Of a stretch of DNA of 64,000 nt, positions 35,750 through 43,353 are shown piece by piece. How positions within the stretch are numbered: position 1 is the stretch's first letter; every line of letters starts with the position of its first letter. Under the pieces are notes generated by a model. It made no database searches. It had not been told where the DNA came from and saw only the letters and a list, made by a program, of their open reading frames with translations. This DNA comes from Azoarcus olearius (GTDB taxonomy: Bacteria; Pseudomonadota; Gammaproteobacteria; Burkholderiales; Rhodocyclaceae), in NCBI RefSeq assembly GCF_001682385.1, contig NZ_CP016210.1:1860001-1924000 (forward strand), read 5' to 3'. The position numbers were made by a program, and so were the translations under genes.

Positions 35750-36406
35750 CTACGTCTCCTTCACCGTCCGCGGAGGCCGTGGCGCTGGCTCCGCTTTCAT
35801 CTGCTCAGGATCGAAGGGCTGTAGGAACGAACGGGCTTCGATCTCCGTCCGCGCCCTCAACCACCCCTCGTAATCGCTTGGGTCGAGCACCACGACGCTC
35901 CGCTTCTCCTCGCCTGGCTTGTGGAATCGCGACATCAGGGGGTGTCCGTCGGCGTTGATCGTGAGCATGGAGAACGACCAGCGCGCCGGCCCCTCGTCGC
36001 CCATGCGGCGCTCCCAGATCCCCGCGAGCGCGAAGGGCTCACTGTCGGCCCGCTCGATGCGCCAGCGAACCGGCTTGCCCGTTTCATAGCAGGGTTCGTA
36101 GAACGCCTCGACCGGAATCAGGGCGAACTGCCGCTGCTTCCAGGCGTTGCGATAGGCCGGCTTCTGGCCGACCGTCTCCGAACGGGCGTTGTAGGTCATC
36201 CGGAACAGCTTCTTGGGGTCACCCCAGTGCGGCACTACGCCGAACATCCCGACCGTCCACTCGGTCGGCAGGCAGTTCGCGAGGAACGGTGCCAGGCCGC
36301 CAGGGAACGTCTCGCCGAAGTCCAGCGGAGGCGTGGAGATCGTATGCCGGCCCCAGGACATCCGCTCAAGGTGTGCCGTTCGGGCGGGGTTGTAGTCGGC
36401 GCACAT
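35750..36406 (-). CDS. SRAP (YedK/HMCES) DNA-protein crosslink protein
   Basis: A 218-residue SOS-response-associated peptidase domain protein. YedK/HMCES proteins shield abasic sites in single-stranded DNA by forming a thiazolidine crosslink through Cys2. Here Cys2 (MCADYNP), Asn73 (YNARSE), Glu105 (AFYEP) and His162 (SRFHKP) occupy the catalytic positions. A Pro/Lys-rich tail of about 20 residues follows. GGAGG precedes ATG 36406. In an element that replicates through single-stranded intermediates or under SOS, it could protect the DNA. It lies in tandem upstream of the LexA-box gene. Confidence 0.9.
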   Translation of the reverse strand: MCADYNPARTAHLERMSWGRHTISTPPLDFGETFPGGLAPFLANCLPTEWTVGMFGVVPHWGDPKKLFRMTYNARSETVGQKPAYRNAWKQRQFALIPVEAFYEPCYETGKPVRWRIERADSEPFALAGIWERRMGDEGPARWSFSMLTINADGHPLMSRFHKPGEEKRSVVVLDPSDYEGWLRARTEIEARSFLQPFDPEQMKAEPAPRPPRTVKET

Positions 36407-36512
36407 CGCGTTTCCTCCATTTGTAGAAGATGCTGCGTGAAGTCCTGCCTTCCACGCGGTAACGCCTTCGTTCTTAAGAAAGCTAGTGCTGGACTCAAAG
36501 TTGTGCGCTTAC

Positions 36513-36794
36513 TCAAACGCACTTGAACTGAAGGGTCACATTGCCCAAAGAGCCCGCCCGACCTGGAGTCAGCTGCAGATCGACCGTCTCCACTTTCTTT
36601 CCCTGTCGCGCACAAAATTCATTCGCCTCAGCGTGGACCTCAGCGGCAGCTGAGGCTGAAATGCCGCCGCCGAGCTTCGCGGTGTTCTTCGAGATCATGA
36701 ATTTTTCAGCAGTCAGGGGAACAACACCGGAGCTCGCGCATGCGGACAGCAATACCGCTAGGACAACCGCGGTGGACTTCCAGACTTTTTTCAT
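36513..36794 (-). CDS. Small lipoprotein, paralogue of the 37437 gene
   Basis: A 93-residue predicted lipoprotein: MKKVWKSTAVVLAVLLSAC ends in a lipobox with Cys19. The mature part contains AEANEFCARQGKKVETVDLQ and ends NVTLQFKCV. The pattern of Ala-rich helix, Cys, Gly-Lys, then a strand ending Phe-x-Cys also occurs in the divergent lipoprotein at 37437, so I read the two as distant paralogues. The start was placed at the signal peptide; the upstream in-frame extension is not convincing. The function is unknown, and it probably reaches the outer membrane as lysogenic-conversion-type cargo. Confidence 0.72.
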   Translation of the reverse strand: MKKVWKSTAVVLAVLLSACASSGVVPLTAEKFMISKNTAKLGGGISASAAAEVHAEANEFCARQGKKVETVDLQLTPGRAGSLGNVTLQFKCV

Positions 36795-36856
36795 ATTGAA
36801 CGTGACTAATAGACATAGGTTTGATCGCTTGGGAATTGTACGGAGCTTCAGTACTG

Positions 36857-36908
36857 CATAAACCCCACACTCCTCCAGCCGGAGCCCCCGAAGTGCGGAG
36901 GGGTTTTC
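36857..36908. terminator. Possible terminator hairpin between cargo genes
   Basis: TAAACCCC near 36859 and GGGGTTTT ending near 36906 form the outer stem of an imperfect hairpin, with an inner CTCC/GGAG pair. T-rich sequence on one side and A-rich on the other suggest it could work in both directions. Confidence 0.4.
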
Positions 36909-37146
36909 ATCGTTCAGGCATCGGTCGATGAGTGCAGACAAGACCTTGGAGTCGATCGCTGTCAGCGCCTCCTGCACGCGGTGGGGATATTGATTTCGCC
37001 CATACAATCTCCGGCGCAACTGCAGAAAAGCTCAATTGGATTGATGTGACGGTAGTCACGCCACCCGCCGCCATCATGCCCCTAGGATATGCAAAATTGA
37101 AGTGGAGTAAGGATGTAACTCAAGTCATACTCGGGAGAACAGCTTC
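36909..37146. other. Gene-free AT-richer stretch in the element
   Basis: About 240 bp between the minus-strand lipoprotein and the broken XRE gene, noticeably richer in A and T than the chromosome around it (for example around 37020-37060 and 37090-37125). I see no family in either strand's reading frames. It presumably holds promoter sequence for the plus-strand cargo, but I cannot assign hexamers. Confidence 0.35.
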
Positions 37147-37376
37147 GTGAGCACCGGACGCCGGCTCGGCCTCAACCAGACCGAGTTTGGGGGGCGCTCC
37201 AGATCACGCAGAGCGGCGGATGTCGGGACGAATCCGGGCGGACCATTCCTGAGCCTGTGCAGCTCCTGCTGAACCTGGCTCTTGAGGCGCCGGCACATTC
37301 GGCGGGCATCTCGAGCCCGTTCGCGAGCTGCTCAGGGGCGGTCGGCGCTAACCAGACAGTTCAGCCGCGGAGGTAG
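37147..37376 (+). pseudogene. Frameshifted XRE-family helix-turn-helix regulator
   Basis: From GTG 37147 the frame reads RRLGLNQTEF, then after a shift near the GGGGGG at 37191 another frame reads WGALQITQSGGC, RDESGRTIPEPVQLLLNLAL and ends at TAG 37374-37376. Joined, this is a small XRE-type regulator (LNQTEFW..., TQSGG, YESGR..., IPEPV) broken by a one-base deletion in a G run. A sequencing error in the homopolymer is the main alternative. The upstream helix-turn-helix start may also be missing. It lies 60 bp before the lipoprotein gene, its possible former target. Confidence 0.72.
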
Positions 37377-37436
37377 AAATTGAACCAAGGCCAAATTACG
37401 CGAATGCGGTCAACGGGTCCCCAGAGGATGATGACA

Positions 37437-37916
37437 ATGAAAGCAATAGGCAGCGTGCCGCTTCTGATTTTCGCCGCAGTAGTTACAGGGTGTGCTGTAA
37501 CTGGCCCCATCACTCCCCTCGAAAGCTCACAGTCCGGGTTTGATGGGGCGGTGTATGCTGGTCAGACAACCGTGATAAATGCCAAGACTCAGACGTCGGA
37601 GCAGTACCGCGTCTTCAATCAGGCGGCGACGGGATTTGTGCCGAACTCTGCAAATATTGCAGATGCCGAAAGCCGTGCGAAGACCTATTGCAACGACAAG
37701 GGAAAGCAGTTGCGAGTGCTTTCTTTAACGACCTCCCCCGCTGCACTGCTCCCAGGAAACTTCCCCCGGGCCGAGCTGGTTTTTGAGTGCGTCAATGGCG
37801 TTACGCAAGAGACCAAGTACGACCAGCTCCTAAAGCTCAAGTCCCTACTCGACAACAACGCGATTAGTGAAGCTGAGTTCGCGGATGAGAAGCGGAAAAT
37901 CTTGAACTCGGAGTAG
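37437..37916 (+). CDS. Lipoprotein with C-terminal SHOCT-like domain
   Basis: A 159-residue predicted lipoprotein with the signal MKAIGSVPLLIFAAVVTGC (lipobox VVTGC). A central domain has DAESRAKTYCNDKGKQ and RAELVFECV, and the C-terminus (YDQLLKLKSLLDNNAISEAE and EFADEKRKIL) is a SHOCT-type short helical oligomerisation motif. ATG 37437 is preceded by AGAGG; ATGs at 37428 and 37431 are alternatives. The central domain resembles the divergent lipoprotein at 36513. Its base composition is more AT-rich than that of the host genes, consistent with transferred cargo. Confidence 0.8.
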   Translation: MKAIGSVPLLIFAAVVTGCAVTGPITPLESSQSGFDGAVYAGQTTVINAKTQTSEQYRVFNQAATGFVPNSANIADAESRAKTYCNDKGKQLRVLSLTTSPAALLPGNFPRAELVFECVNGVTQETKYDQLLKLKSLLDNNAISEAEFADEKRKILNSE

Positions 37917-37948
37917 CGATTTGCGCTGGACGTCTGCCGCGGTTTAGG

Positions 37949-38203
37949 TCAGGACGTAACTCCACCTCGCCTGTGCATCTCTCGTAGCAGGGTCTTGGCG
38001 AGGCACTGCAGGTCAGATCCAGCGCCCTGCGTCACTTCCGTCTCGCGGCTGGTTGGCAGGATGGTGGTTACCGTCAGCAGGTCCGCGTCGCCGTCGTAAC
38101 TTGCCCGACCGAAAATGACCAGCGGAGCACCTAGAAGCGTGGGGTGGTTGGGCAATAGGTCCACCACCAACCAGGTGAGGGGCGCGTCCAAGCCCATGCT
38201 CAT
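37949..38203 (-). CDS. Small uncharacterised protein after terL
   Basis: An 84-residue protein, start overlapping the terL stop as ATGA, so it is translated with the packaging genes. It contains a hydrophobic stretch (LTWLVVDLLPNHPTLLGAPLVIFG), then a charged C-terminus. I recognise no family. It is the last gene of the long minus-strand operon; in a full phage a portal gene would be expected here, and this is far too short to be one. Confidence 0.6.
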   Translation of the reverse strand: MSMGLDAPLTWLVVDLLPNHPTLLGAPLVIFGRASYDGDADLLTVTTILPTSRETEVTQGAGSDLQCLAKTLLREMHRRGGVTS

Positions 38204-39990
38204 ACCCCCATCCGTGAGAACGGGTCATAGCTCAGGACGGCCAGACGGTCGCGCTCGGAATGTGTTGCGCTGGGCAGCAAGTCCTCGCCCGGCAGCGGCG
38301 GCGACACGGCGAAGGTGATGGCCAGCGCGTCCGCCACGTCGGGCGACGACAGGCCGCGGGCCTTCATATCCGCCTTACGTTCGAGTTGAATTTGCTCGGT
38401 GCTCGTGAACCCGTACTCCGGGCCGGTCAGATCGTCCAGCAGTTCCTGGTCGTTGGCGATCGCGCCCACCTTCAGCCAGTCCTTCATCAGCCCCCACAAC
38501 TCGCTGCGTCGCTGGGCGTACTTCCGCGGGTCGAGCGCACGGCTACCGAACTGCACCTCGTCCACCTCATGACCGATCGCGCGAAGGCGGTCGATCACTC
38601 CGCCGCCCACTCCTCCGCCGTCGATCGCTACCAGGACGTAGTGCCCCGCGCTGCGGAAGAAGTTGGCTTGCTCGGCGATGCGGCTGGCCACCTGCATCGT
38701 ATCCGCCCCTTTCAGCTTGATCGGCGGGAAGGTCCGGGCGTCGCGCCCCTGCCGGAAGTAGAGCACCGTCGAGTCGTCGCCGAAGCGGGCGATGTCGCAG
38801 CCGATGATGATGGCTTCTCCACGCGCCGATGGCAGGTCGCGGCTGGCCGCATCCTGCACCAGATCACGCCCGATGAATTGCAGGCTGGACTGGCTGGGGA
38901 ATTCACCCAGCACGCGTACCTTGAAGAAGTCGGAGTCGCGCCCGTAGTCGTGCGCCCACTGCTCAATCTGCGTCTTGTTGGTGATTTGGCAGGTGCTGCT
39001 GTCCACGCGACGGGTCATCCAGCGATGGCGCTGGCCGTGGAAACAGGCATGGAAGCGCGTACCCGTCCGAGTGGGGTTCCCGAACGCGAACCACATGGGT
39101 TCGCCGTCGGTCATGCCGCCTTCGCCTACCTCCCATATTTTCGGGGGGATGGCCGACGCCTCATCGAAGATGTAAAACGGCGTCGAGTCGGCGGCATGCA
39201 AGCCGGCAAACGACTCCGAATTCTCCTCGCGGCAGGTCTGCGCATCGCAGCGCCAGGACTCGGCGAAGCCCTTCACCGTCAGCCGCATTGCCCCTCTGCC
39301 GGTGGTGAGGTCGAACCAGTCGGCGAACACCGACCGCTTCAGCCACTTGCCCACCTCAGCCCACGTCTTCGATTCCAGCTGAGCCGACGTATTGGCCGTC
39401 ACAACGCCGCGGGCGTTGGGTCGGGTGCTCATGATCCACAGCACCAGCCAGCTTGTGATCGCGGACTTCCCGATACCGTGGCCGGACGACACGGCGGCGC
39501 GAATCGCCTCCACTGCCTGGGTACCGTCGAACCCGCGGACGCGAACTTCCTGCCCGATGCTGTCCAGGAGATCGCACGCCCACAGGTCAGGGCCGTGCTC
39601 GCTGTCGTACTGCACGCGGTACTCGTCGGGCAGCCTCACCAAGCGGAGGGCACGATCCACGCCCCAGTCGAAGGCGAACAGCACGAAGTCCAGCGGCCTG
39701 TCGTGTAGGTGGCCTGCGAGCAAGGGTAGCAGGTGCTCCGGGTCGAGGTCGGGAACCGCCGCCCGCGGGGCGCCGTCGGTGTAATGGCCGATGCGCAACA
39801 GGCCGCGTGCCATCCGCGCCGGCAGGTCGTTGCCCTCAGCCAGCGTCTGCAACTCGTCGTAGCTGTGAGTTGGCACGGCGTCAGTGCCGCGCGCTTGCAG
39901 GATGCGCTGCCGCAGGTCGCCGATGGTGGCAGTGCTTGCCGTCGCCTCCAGCGCGCGCAGACGTCGTTGGATCTGGTTCGTGCGGGTCAT
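38200..39990 (-). CDS. Terminase large subunit
   Basis: A 596-residue phage DNA-packaging motor. The ATPase domain has a Walker A-type motif SSGHGIGKS (168-176) and Walker B FYIFDEASA (272-280). The C-terminal RNase H-like nuclease begins IIIGCDIARFGDDST with Asp399 and continues with VAIDGGGVGGG and the late Asp in SSPDVADALAI. It appears intact and full length. It pairs with the TerS-like gene just upstream (4-bp overlap). In this element it is the only obvious morphogenesis-related enzyme, so packaging would need a partner phage's capsid. Confidence 0.92.
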   Translation of the reverse strand: MTRTNQIQRRLRALEATASTATIGDLRQRILQARGTDAVPTHSYDELQTLAEGNDLPARMARGLLRIGHYTDGAPRAAVPDLDPEHLLPLLAGHLHDRPLDFVLFAFDWGVDRALRLVRLPDEYRVQYDSEHGPDLWACDLLDSIGQEVRVRGFDGTQAVEAIRAAVSSGHGIGKSAITSWLVLWIMSTRPNARGVVTANTSAQLESKTWAEVGKWLKRSVFADWFDLTTGRGAMRLTVKGFAESWRCDAQTCREENSESFAGLHAADSTPFYIFDEASAIPPKIWEVGEGGMTDGEPMWFAFGNPTRTGTRFHACFHGQRHRWMTRRVDSSTCQITNKTQIEQWAHDYGRDSDFFKVRVLGEFPSQSSLQFIGRDLVQDAASRDLPSARGEAIIIGCDIARFGDDSTVLYFRQGRDARTFPPIKLKGADTMQVASRIAEQANFFRSAGHYVLVAIDGGGVGGGVIDRLRAIGHEVDEVQFGSRALDPRKYAQRRSELWGLMKDWLKVGAIANDQELLDDLTGPEYGFTSTEQIQLERKADMKARGLSSPDVADALAITFAVSPPLPGEDLLPSATHSERDRLAVLSYDPFSRMGV

Positions 39991-40475
39991 GCGAGGTCTT
40001 CCAGGTTGTCGGGCAACACCTTGCCGCTGGTTCCATCGAGGGTGACGGGCTTCGGTGCGCTGCGCCCCGCCTCGATGGCTTGCAGTCGCTTCTCGTGATC
40101 GTCTGCGACCACGACACGGGCGTAGGCATCCAGGGTGCGGAGCAGGCGCTCGCCGGCCTCCGCGGTCACCTGCCCGGCTGCGACGGCGGCCATGACGGCC
40201 TGGGCCTTCAGTTCCAGTGTGGGCGCAGTGGCGAACCCCTCGACGATGACGCGCTCAGCGTCCTGCTTGGCGATGGGTGCGTAACGCTCGAGGATCAGCT
40301 TCTGGGCCTGGGGGTCGCCGAGCTTCGCCAACTCAATGGCCTTCGCAATGATGTCCGGCACATGGGGCTCGATGGCCTCGGCCAGGCGCTCGGCGCGGCT
40401 CGGGCCCGGCGTGCGCCCGCCTTTCACCGCGTGACCGGGGCGGAATTTCCCGTCGGGCAATCGGTTGTCGCTCAT
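39987..40475 (-). CDS. DUF5681-like protein, putative terminase small subunit
   Basis: A 162-residue protein that begins MSDNRLPDGKFRPGHAVKGG, the Lys/Arg-Gly-rich opening typical of DUF5681 proteins seen beside terminase genes. A helical middle (KAIELAKLGDPQAQKLILER) and an acidic tail follow. By position directly before terL it is the likely DNA-recognition subunit that picks the element's own packaging site. I chose ATG 40475, right after the preceding stop; an upstream ATG at 40511 would overlap that gene. Confidence 0.7.
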   Translation of the reverse strand: MSDNRLPDGKFRPGHAVKGGRTPGPSRAERLAEAIEPHVPDIIAKAIELAKLGDPQAQKLILERYAPIAKQDAERVIVEGFATAPTLELKAQAVMAAVAAGQVTAEAGERLLRTLDAYARVVVADDHEKRLQAIEAGRSAPKPVTLDGTSGKVLPDNLEDLA

Positions 40476-40476
40476 C

Positions 40477-40716
40477 TCAGTGCCCCCGCTGTTGCTGAGC
40501 TTGCGGTTCATTCATTTCCGCCTTCAGTCGGTCCCAGAATCCTTCCTCGTGCTTCCACAGCTGTCGCATCGCGCGTTGCTGCGCGGCGACGGAAACCAGC
40601 TTCGCAATGGCGGCGGTCAACTCTGCGCTCTGTCCGCCGGGGGCTGGTTCGCCGTAATGCCTGGTCAGAACGTCCAGGAGCTGCACCGGAAGCGGAGCGG
40701 TGGTCGTGGTGGTCAT
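40477..40716 (-). CDS. Small uncharacterised element protein
   Basis: A 79-residue mostly helical protein starting with a Thr run (MTTTTTAPLPVQLLDVL) and ending in a Gln-rich segment. GGAGAG lies 8 bases before ATG 40716; the longer frame upstream is a shadow of the neighbour. I recognise no family. It lies directly before the TerS-like gene in the same operon. Confidence 0.6.
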   Translation of the reverse strand: MTTTTTAPLPVQLLDVLTRHYGEPAPGGQSAELTAAIAKLVSVAAQQRAMRQLWKHEEGFWDRLKAEMNEPQAQQQRGH

Positions 40717-40735
40717 GTCGTTCTCTCCGGTGCAG

Positions 40736-40930
40736 TCAAAAGGACGGGCCGACGCGCAGGGTCCCGTACTTCTGCTTGAAGGCGGCAACCGCGGCGAGGT
40801 GAGCATTCCAAGCCTTCTCATACTCCCACCGGGGGCGTTCCCGCGCGGCGTACACCCGTTGCGCCGAGGCACGCAGGGCTTGCCGGTCCTGCTCGAGCTC
40901 GACGCGGTTGATTTTTTCGGGGTCGATCAC
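40736..40930 (-). CDS. Small uncharacterised element protein
   Basis: A 64-residue, highly charged, helical protein (DPEKINRVELEQDRQALRA, then RPRWEYEKAWNAH). Its start overlaps the previous stop as ATGA, which supports real translation. No family recognised. Confidence 0.55.
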   Translation of the reverse strand: MIDPEKINRVELEQDRQALRASAQRVYAARERPRWEYEKAWNAHLAAVAAFKQKYGTLRVGPSF

Positions 40931-41157
40931 GATCCGGCCTCCCTGTGGTCATTTGGTGCGAGGAGGAAATAGCCGTACGGCCGGTGGGTCTGGCAGTGGC
41001 CCGCCCGGTGGCCTTCACCGGCTCCGTGCGTGTGTGTCTTGTTGCACGTGCACCGGAAGAACCATCCGCCATGCGGGGTGAGGTGGCAGCGGAAGGCGGG
41101 GAGCCCTTCGACGCTGCCTTCGAGGTCATGTTCTTGTGTGGTGTTGTGCTGGCCCAT
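40927..41157 (-). CDS. Cys/His-rich small element protein
   Basis: A 76-residue protein rich in histidine and cysteine: CHLTPHGGWFFRCTCNKTHTH then GHRAGHCQTHRPYGYFLL. The spacing suggests a metal-binding fold, such as one zinc site. It lies 3 bp after the previous gene and overlaps the next by 4 bp. Function unknown. Confidence 0.6.
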   Translation of the reverse strand: MGQHNTTQEHDLEGSVEGLPAFRCHLTPHGGWFFRCTCNKTHTHGAGEGHRAGHCQTHRPYGYFLLAPNDHREAGS

Positions 41158-41160
41158 GGC

Positions 41161-41829
41161 TCACCCCTTCAGCTTGCCCGCCAAGCGCAGGGCGCGACCG
41201 CGCGCGGCAGCGAGCGCCACGATTCTCGGATGGGAGCCAAGACCGAGCGCGTTGAGCATGTCGGCGGCGTCGGGCACGCCTGCGATATAGGCCCGCGCGT
41301 CCTGAAGCGCATGGCCGGCGCCTTCCACCCCGTATTCAGCTTGCAGGTTCTCGATCGCCGTTTCGCGCCAGGTTAGTACCGTCGCTTCGCTGGGCGGCGT
41401 GCGCATCGCTGACGCGCCAATGTCGGCCAGCTCCTTACTCTCGGTGGCGTTGAGCTGGTGCTGGGAAAAGGTTGCCGCCCATGCCGCTGCGATCTCTCCG
41501 GCGGTCTCCGGATCATGCAGATGGTCCTGCATCGACGCATTGACGATGGCCTGCACGGCGTCCCGGTGGGTCAGGGTCGGGTCCGTGGAGCCGTAAAGGC
41601 GCTGGGCTTGCTCGGCTTCGCTCAGTTCGGAAAACGCGCGGTCGTCACGCAGCTCGGGCCGGGGCTGGGTCTCGGCCTGGGGCTTCACGCCGAACAGGCG
41701 CTCGGCCGCGGTCTGCTCCCCCGTGGCCGGCGCCGGGGAGTCCTGAGCCGGGGCGGGTGCTGCGCTGGGCGCGGTGGAGCCGAACAGGCGGGCTGCGATA
41801 GCGTCGAAGTCGTCCATGTCAGGCGTCAT
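41161..41829 (-). CDS. Putative scaffold-like element protein
   Basis: A 222-residue protein with two N-terminal repeats (AARLFG at about 12 and AERLFGV at about 42) in a Pro/Ala-rich linker, then a helical domain. The C-terminus has DMLNALGLGSHPRIVALAAARGRALR. Phage capsid scaffolding proteins often carry a similar late L-G-x-H-P-x-V/I-x-A motif, so I suggest a scaffold or capsid-directing role. This is inference from a short motif. The neighbours support a late-gene role because it sits between regulators and terminase genes. An ATG at 41817 is an alternative start. Confidence 0.5.
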   Translation of the reverse strand: MTPDMDDFDAIAARLFGSTAPSAAPAPAQDSPAPATGEQTAAERLFGVKPQAETQPRPELRDDRAFSELSEAEQAQRLYGSTDPTLTHRDAVQAIVNASMQDHLHDPETAGEIAAAWAATFSQHQLNATESKELADIGASAMRTPPSEATVLTWRETAIENLQAEYGVEGAGHALQDARAYIAGVPDAADMLNALGLGSHPRIVALAAARGRALRLAGKLKG

Positions 41830-42532
41830 CCTCGTCGTTTGCGGTGGTGGGGTTCGCCGCGCGCTCGATGGCTTCGGCTAGGTATGCGTCGAGTTCGGCG
41901 GCGAGCTTCGACATGCGCTCGATGCTCTGCTCCGGGGTTGCGATGCCGCCAAAGGGGGCAGTCACGACGACGCCAGGTCCGAGTGGCGGGGTGCGACCCA
42001 AGCCGCTGGCGAGGGCGGCGGCGGTGATCGCGTTCGCGGCCCATGCGGTGCCCGTGAGACGCTCAATCCGGCCGAGCTGCTGAGTGCGTTCTTCGCGACT
42101 AATAACGGCGCACAGAGCTGCAGTGGCCTGCTGCGCGCGGTCCTGCTGTACTGCGTGCAGACGTACGAGCGTGGAACCGAGCTTGTTCTCGAGCAGATCG
42201 ACAATCTCATCGACGAGCTTTCGCTCTTGGTCTGCAAGCGCTAGAGCTGCGGCTTGGCCGTCGCGGGCCCCGGCGAGCCGGTCGGTGTGCTCCTGCTCGG
42301 TTTGCTGGCGGGTTGCGGCCTCTCGCGCGGCTGCAATGCGGGCGAGTTTCTTCTCGTGCTGGCCGATCTCTGCCTCGAAGGTATCAACCGCGTACTGGCG
42401 CTCTTTGTCACCGGGCGCTTGGCTCAAGTGCAGGCAGGCCTCACGATGCGCCTGCTTCGCCTCTCGCAGGTCGCGGCGTGCTGCTGCCTCCTGCGTGTCT
42501 AGGCTGAATCGGGATGTGGGGTCTTTGGCCAT
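41819..42532 (-). CDS. Coiled-coil element protein of unknown function
   Basis: A 237-residue, Ala/Glu/Arg-rich protein. The first 140 residues look like a long coiled coil (EAAARRDLREAKQAHREAC, then VDTFEAEIGQHEKKLARIA). The C-terminal part has a Gly/Pro linker (GLGRTPPLGPGVVVTAPFGG) and another helix. The acidic tail overlaps the next start. I recognise no family; structural or regulatory roles are both possible. Confidence 0.6.
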   Translation of the reverse strand: MAKDPTSRFSLDTQEAAARRDLREAKQAHREACLHLSQAPGDKERQYAVDTFEAEIGQHEKKLARIAAAREAATRQQTEQEHTDRLAGARDGQAAALALADQERKLVDEIVDLLENKLGSTLVRLHAVQQDRAQQATAALCAVISREERTQQLGRIERLTGTAWAANAITAAALASGLGRTPPLGPGVVVTAPFGGIATPEQSIERMSKLAAELDAYLAEAIERAANPTTANDEDDA

Positions 42533-42605
42533 CTTGGCGCTCCGTCTTTCGGTGCGCCTATGGTGTCGACAGAGGGGTCTTCGCTGGGCTTAAGTCACGC
42601 GAGAG

Positions 42606-43133
42606 TCATGCAGCGTCGAGCAGCCCGAGTGGAGCGGAGCGCGCGAGCGCCAGCATGTCGTCGGTCATCGTGCAGCGGATGGGTTGCAGGCGATCATGCT
42701 TGACGGCCAACACCCCCGAGGTCCGTTCCACACCGATGGAGCGTATCGCCGCTGCTAATGGGCGGCTGAAGCTCTCCACGGCGTCGGCGGCGCGTTCCAA
42801 GGCTTGCCGAGCACATGCGGAGGGGCGCGCAACGTTGAAGAACCATTCAGGCCGAAGAGGGGCAATGCGGTACTGCTGTGCGACCAGGACGGTCCAGGCG
42901 ACGGCGATGCCTCGGCCGCAGTACGACACCCGGCGGCCATCGATATAGAAGCCGTGTGGATCGAGTTCAAAAACAACGGGTCGGGCGGCAGCGGTGGCAG
43001 CCTGGTTTATGAACTCGCGGAGCCACGCAGCAGCGTCCGACTCAATGCCGGTCAACTGTGGGATCTGATTTCCAAGCAGGCGTAGTAAGCGCGCTTGTTC
43101 GGCCAGCGTGAGGCTTGGTGTCTCGTCTCTCAT
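42606..43133 (-). CDS. Uncharacterised element protein
   Basis: A 175-residue protein that opens with a helical, Leu-rich segment (LAEQARLLRLLGNQIPQL), followed by a mixed domain with VVFELDPHGFYIDGRRVSY, and ends ALARSAPLGLLDAA. Its start overlaps the previous stop as ATGA. No family recognised. A 73-bp gap without a gene separates it from the coiled-coil gene. Confidence 0.6.
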   Translation of the reverse strand: MRDETPSLTLAEQARLLRLLGNQIPQLTGIESDAAAWLREFINQAATAAARPVVFELDPHGFYIDGRRVSYCGRGIAVAWTVLVAQQYRIAPLRPEWFFNVARPSACARQALERAADAVESFSRPLAAAIRSIGVERTSGVLAVKHDRLQPIRCTMTDDMLALARSAPLGLLDAA

Positions 43134-43336
43134 GCTGCCGCCTGTAGCAGCTCGAGTTCGTCGAGACCAATGCCGAGCAGTTCGGCAGTCGCATAGGTTG
43201 AGGCCAGAGCCGTGGTGTAGCCCTCGCAGTGCCGGCGTCTTATCTGTTCAACCCACGTGGGGTTGGTCGGCCAGGCGCCGAAGTGCCTGCCAGGGGGCGG
43301 GGAGGGCAGGGGGGAGGTGTGGCTTATTGAGATCAT
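43130..43336 (-). CDS. Small uncharacterised element protein
   Basis: A 68-residue protein with a Pro-rich start (HTSPLPSPPPGRHFGAWPT) and a helical C-terminal half (TTALASTYATAELLGIGLDE). AGGAGA lies 9 bases before the ATG. It follows the helix-turn-helix gene by 17 bp. No family recognised. Confidence 0.5.
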   Translation of the reverse strand: MISISHTSPLPSPPPGRHFGAWPTNPTWVEQIRRRHCEGYTTALASTYATAELLGIGLDELELLQAAA

Positions 43337-43353
43337 CGTCTTGTTCTCCTGCG

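Noticed and set aside
36795-37019. In-frame upstream extension of the minus-strand lipoprotein
   Set aside because: It would put 75 residues before a textbook lipoprotein signal peptide, so the start at 36794 is far more likely.
36932-37150. A 72-codon plus-strand frame before the XRE remnant
   Set aside because: No Shine-Dalgarno, no recognisable motif, and it lies in a region of mixed AT-rich sequence.
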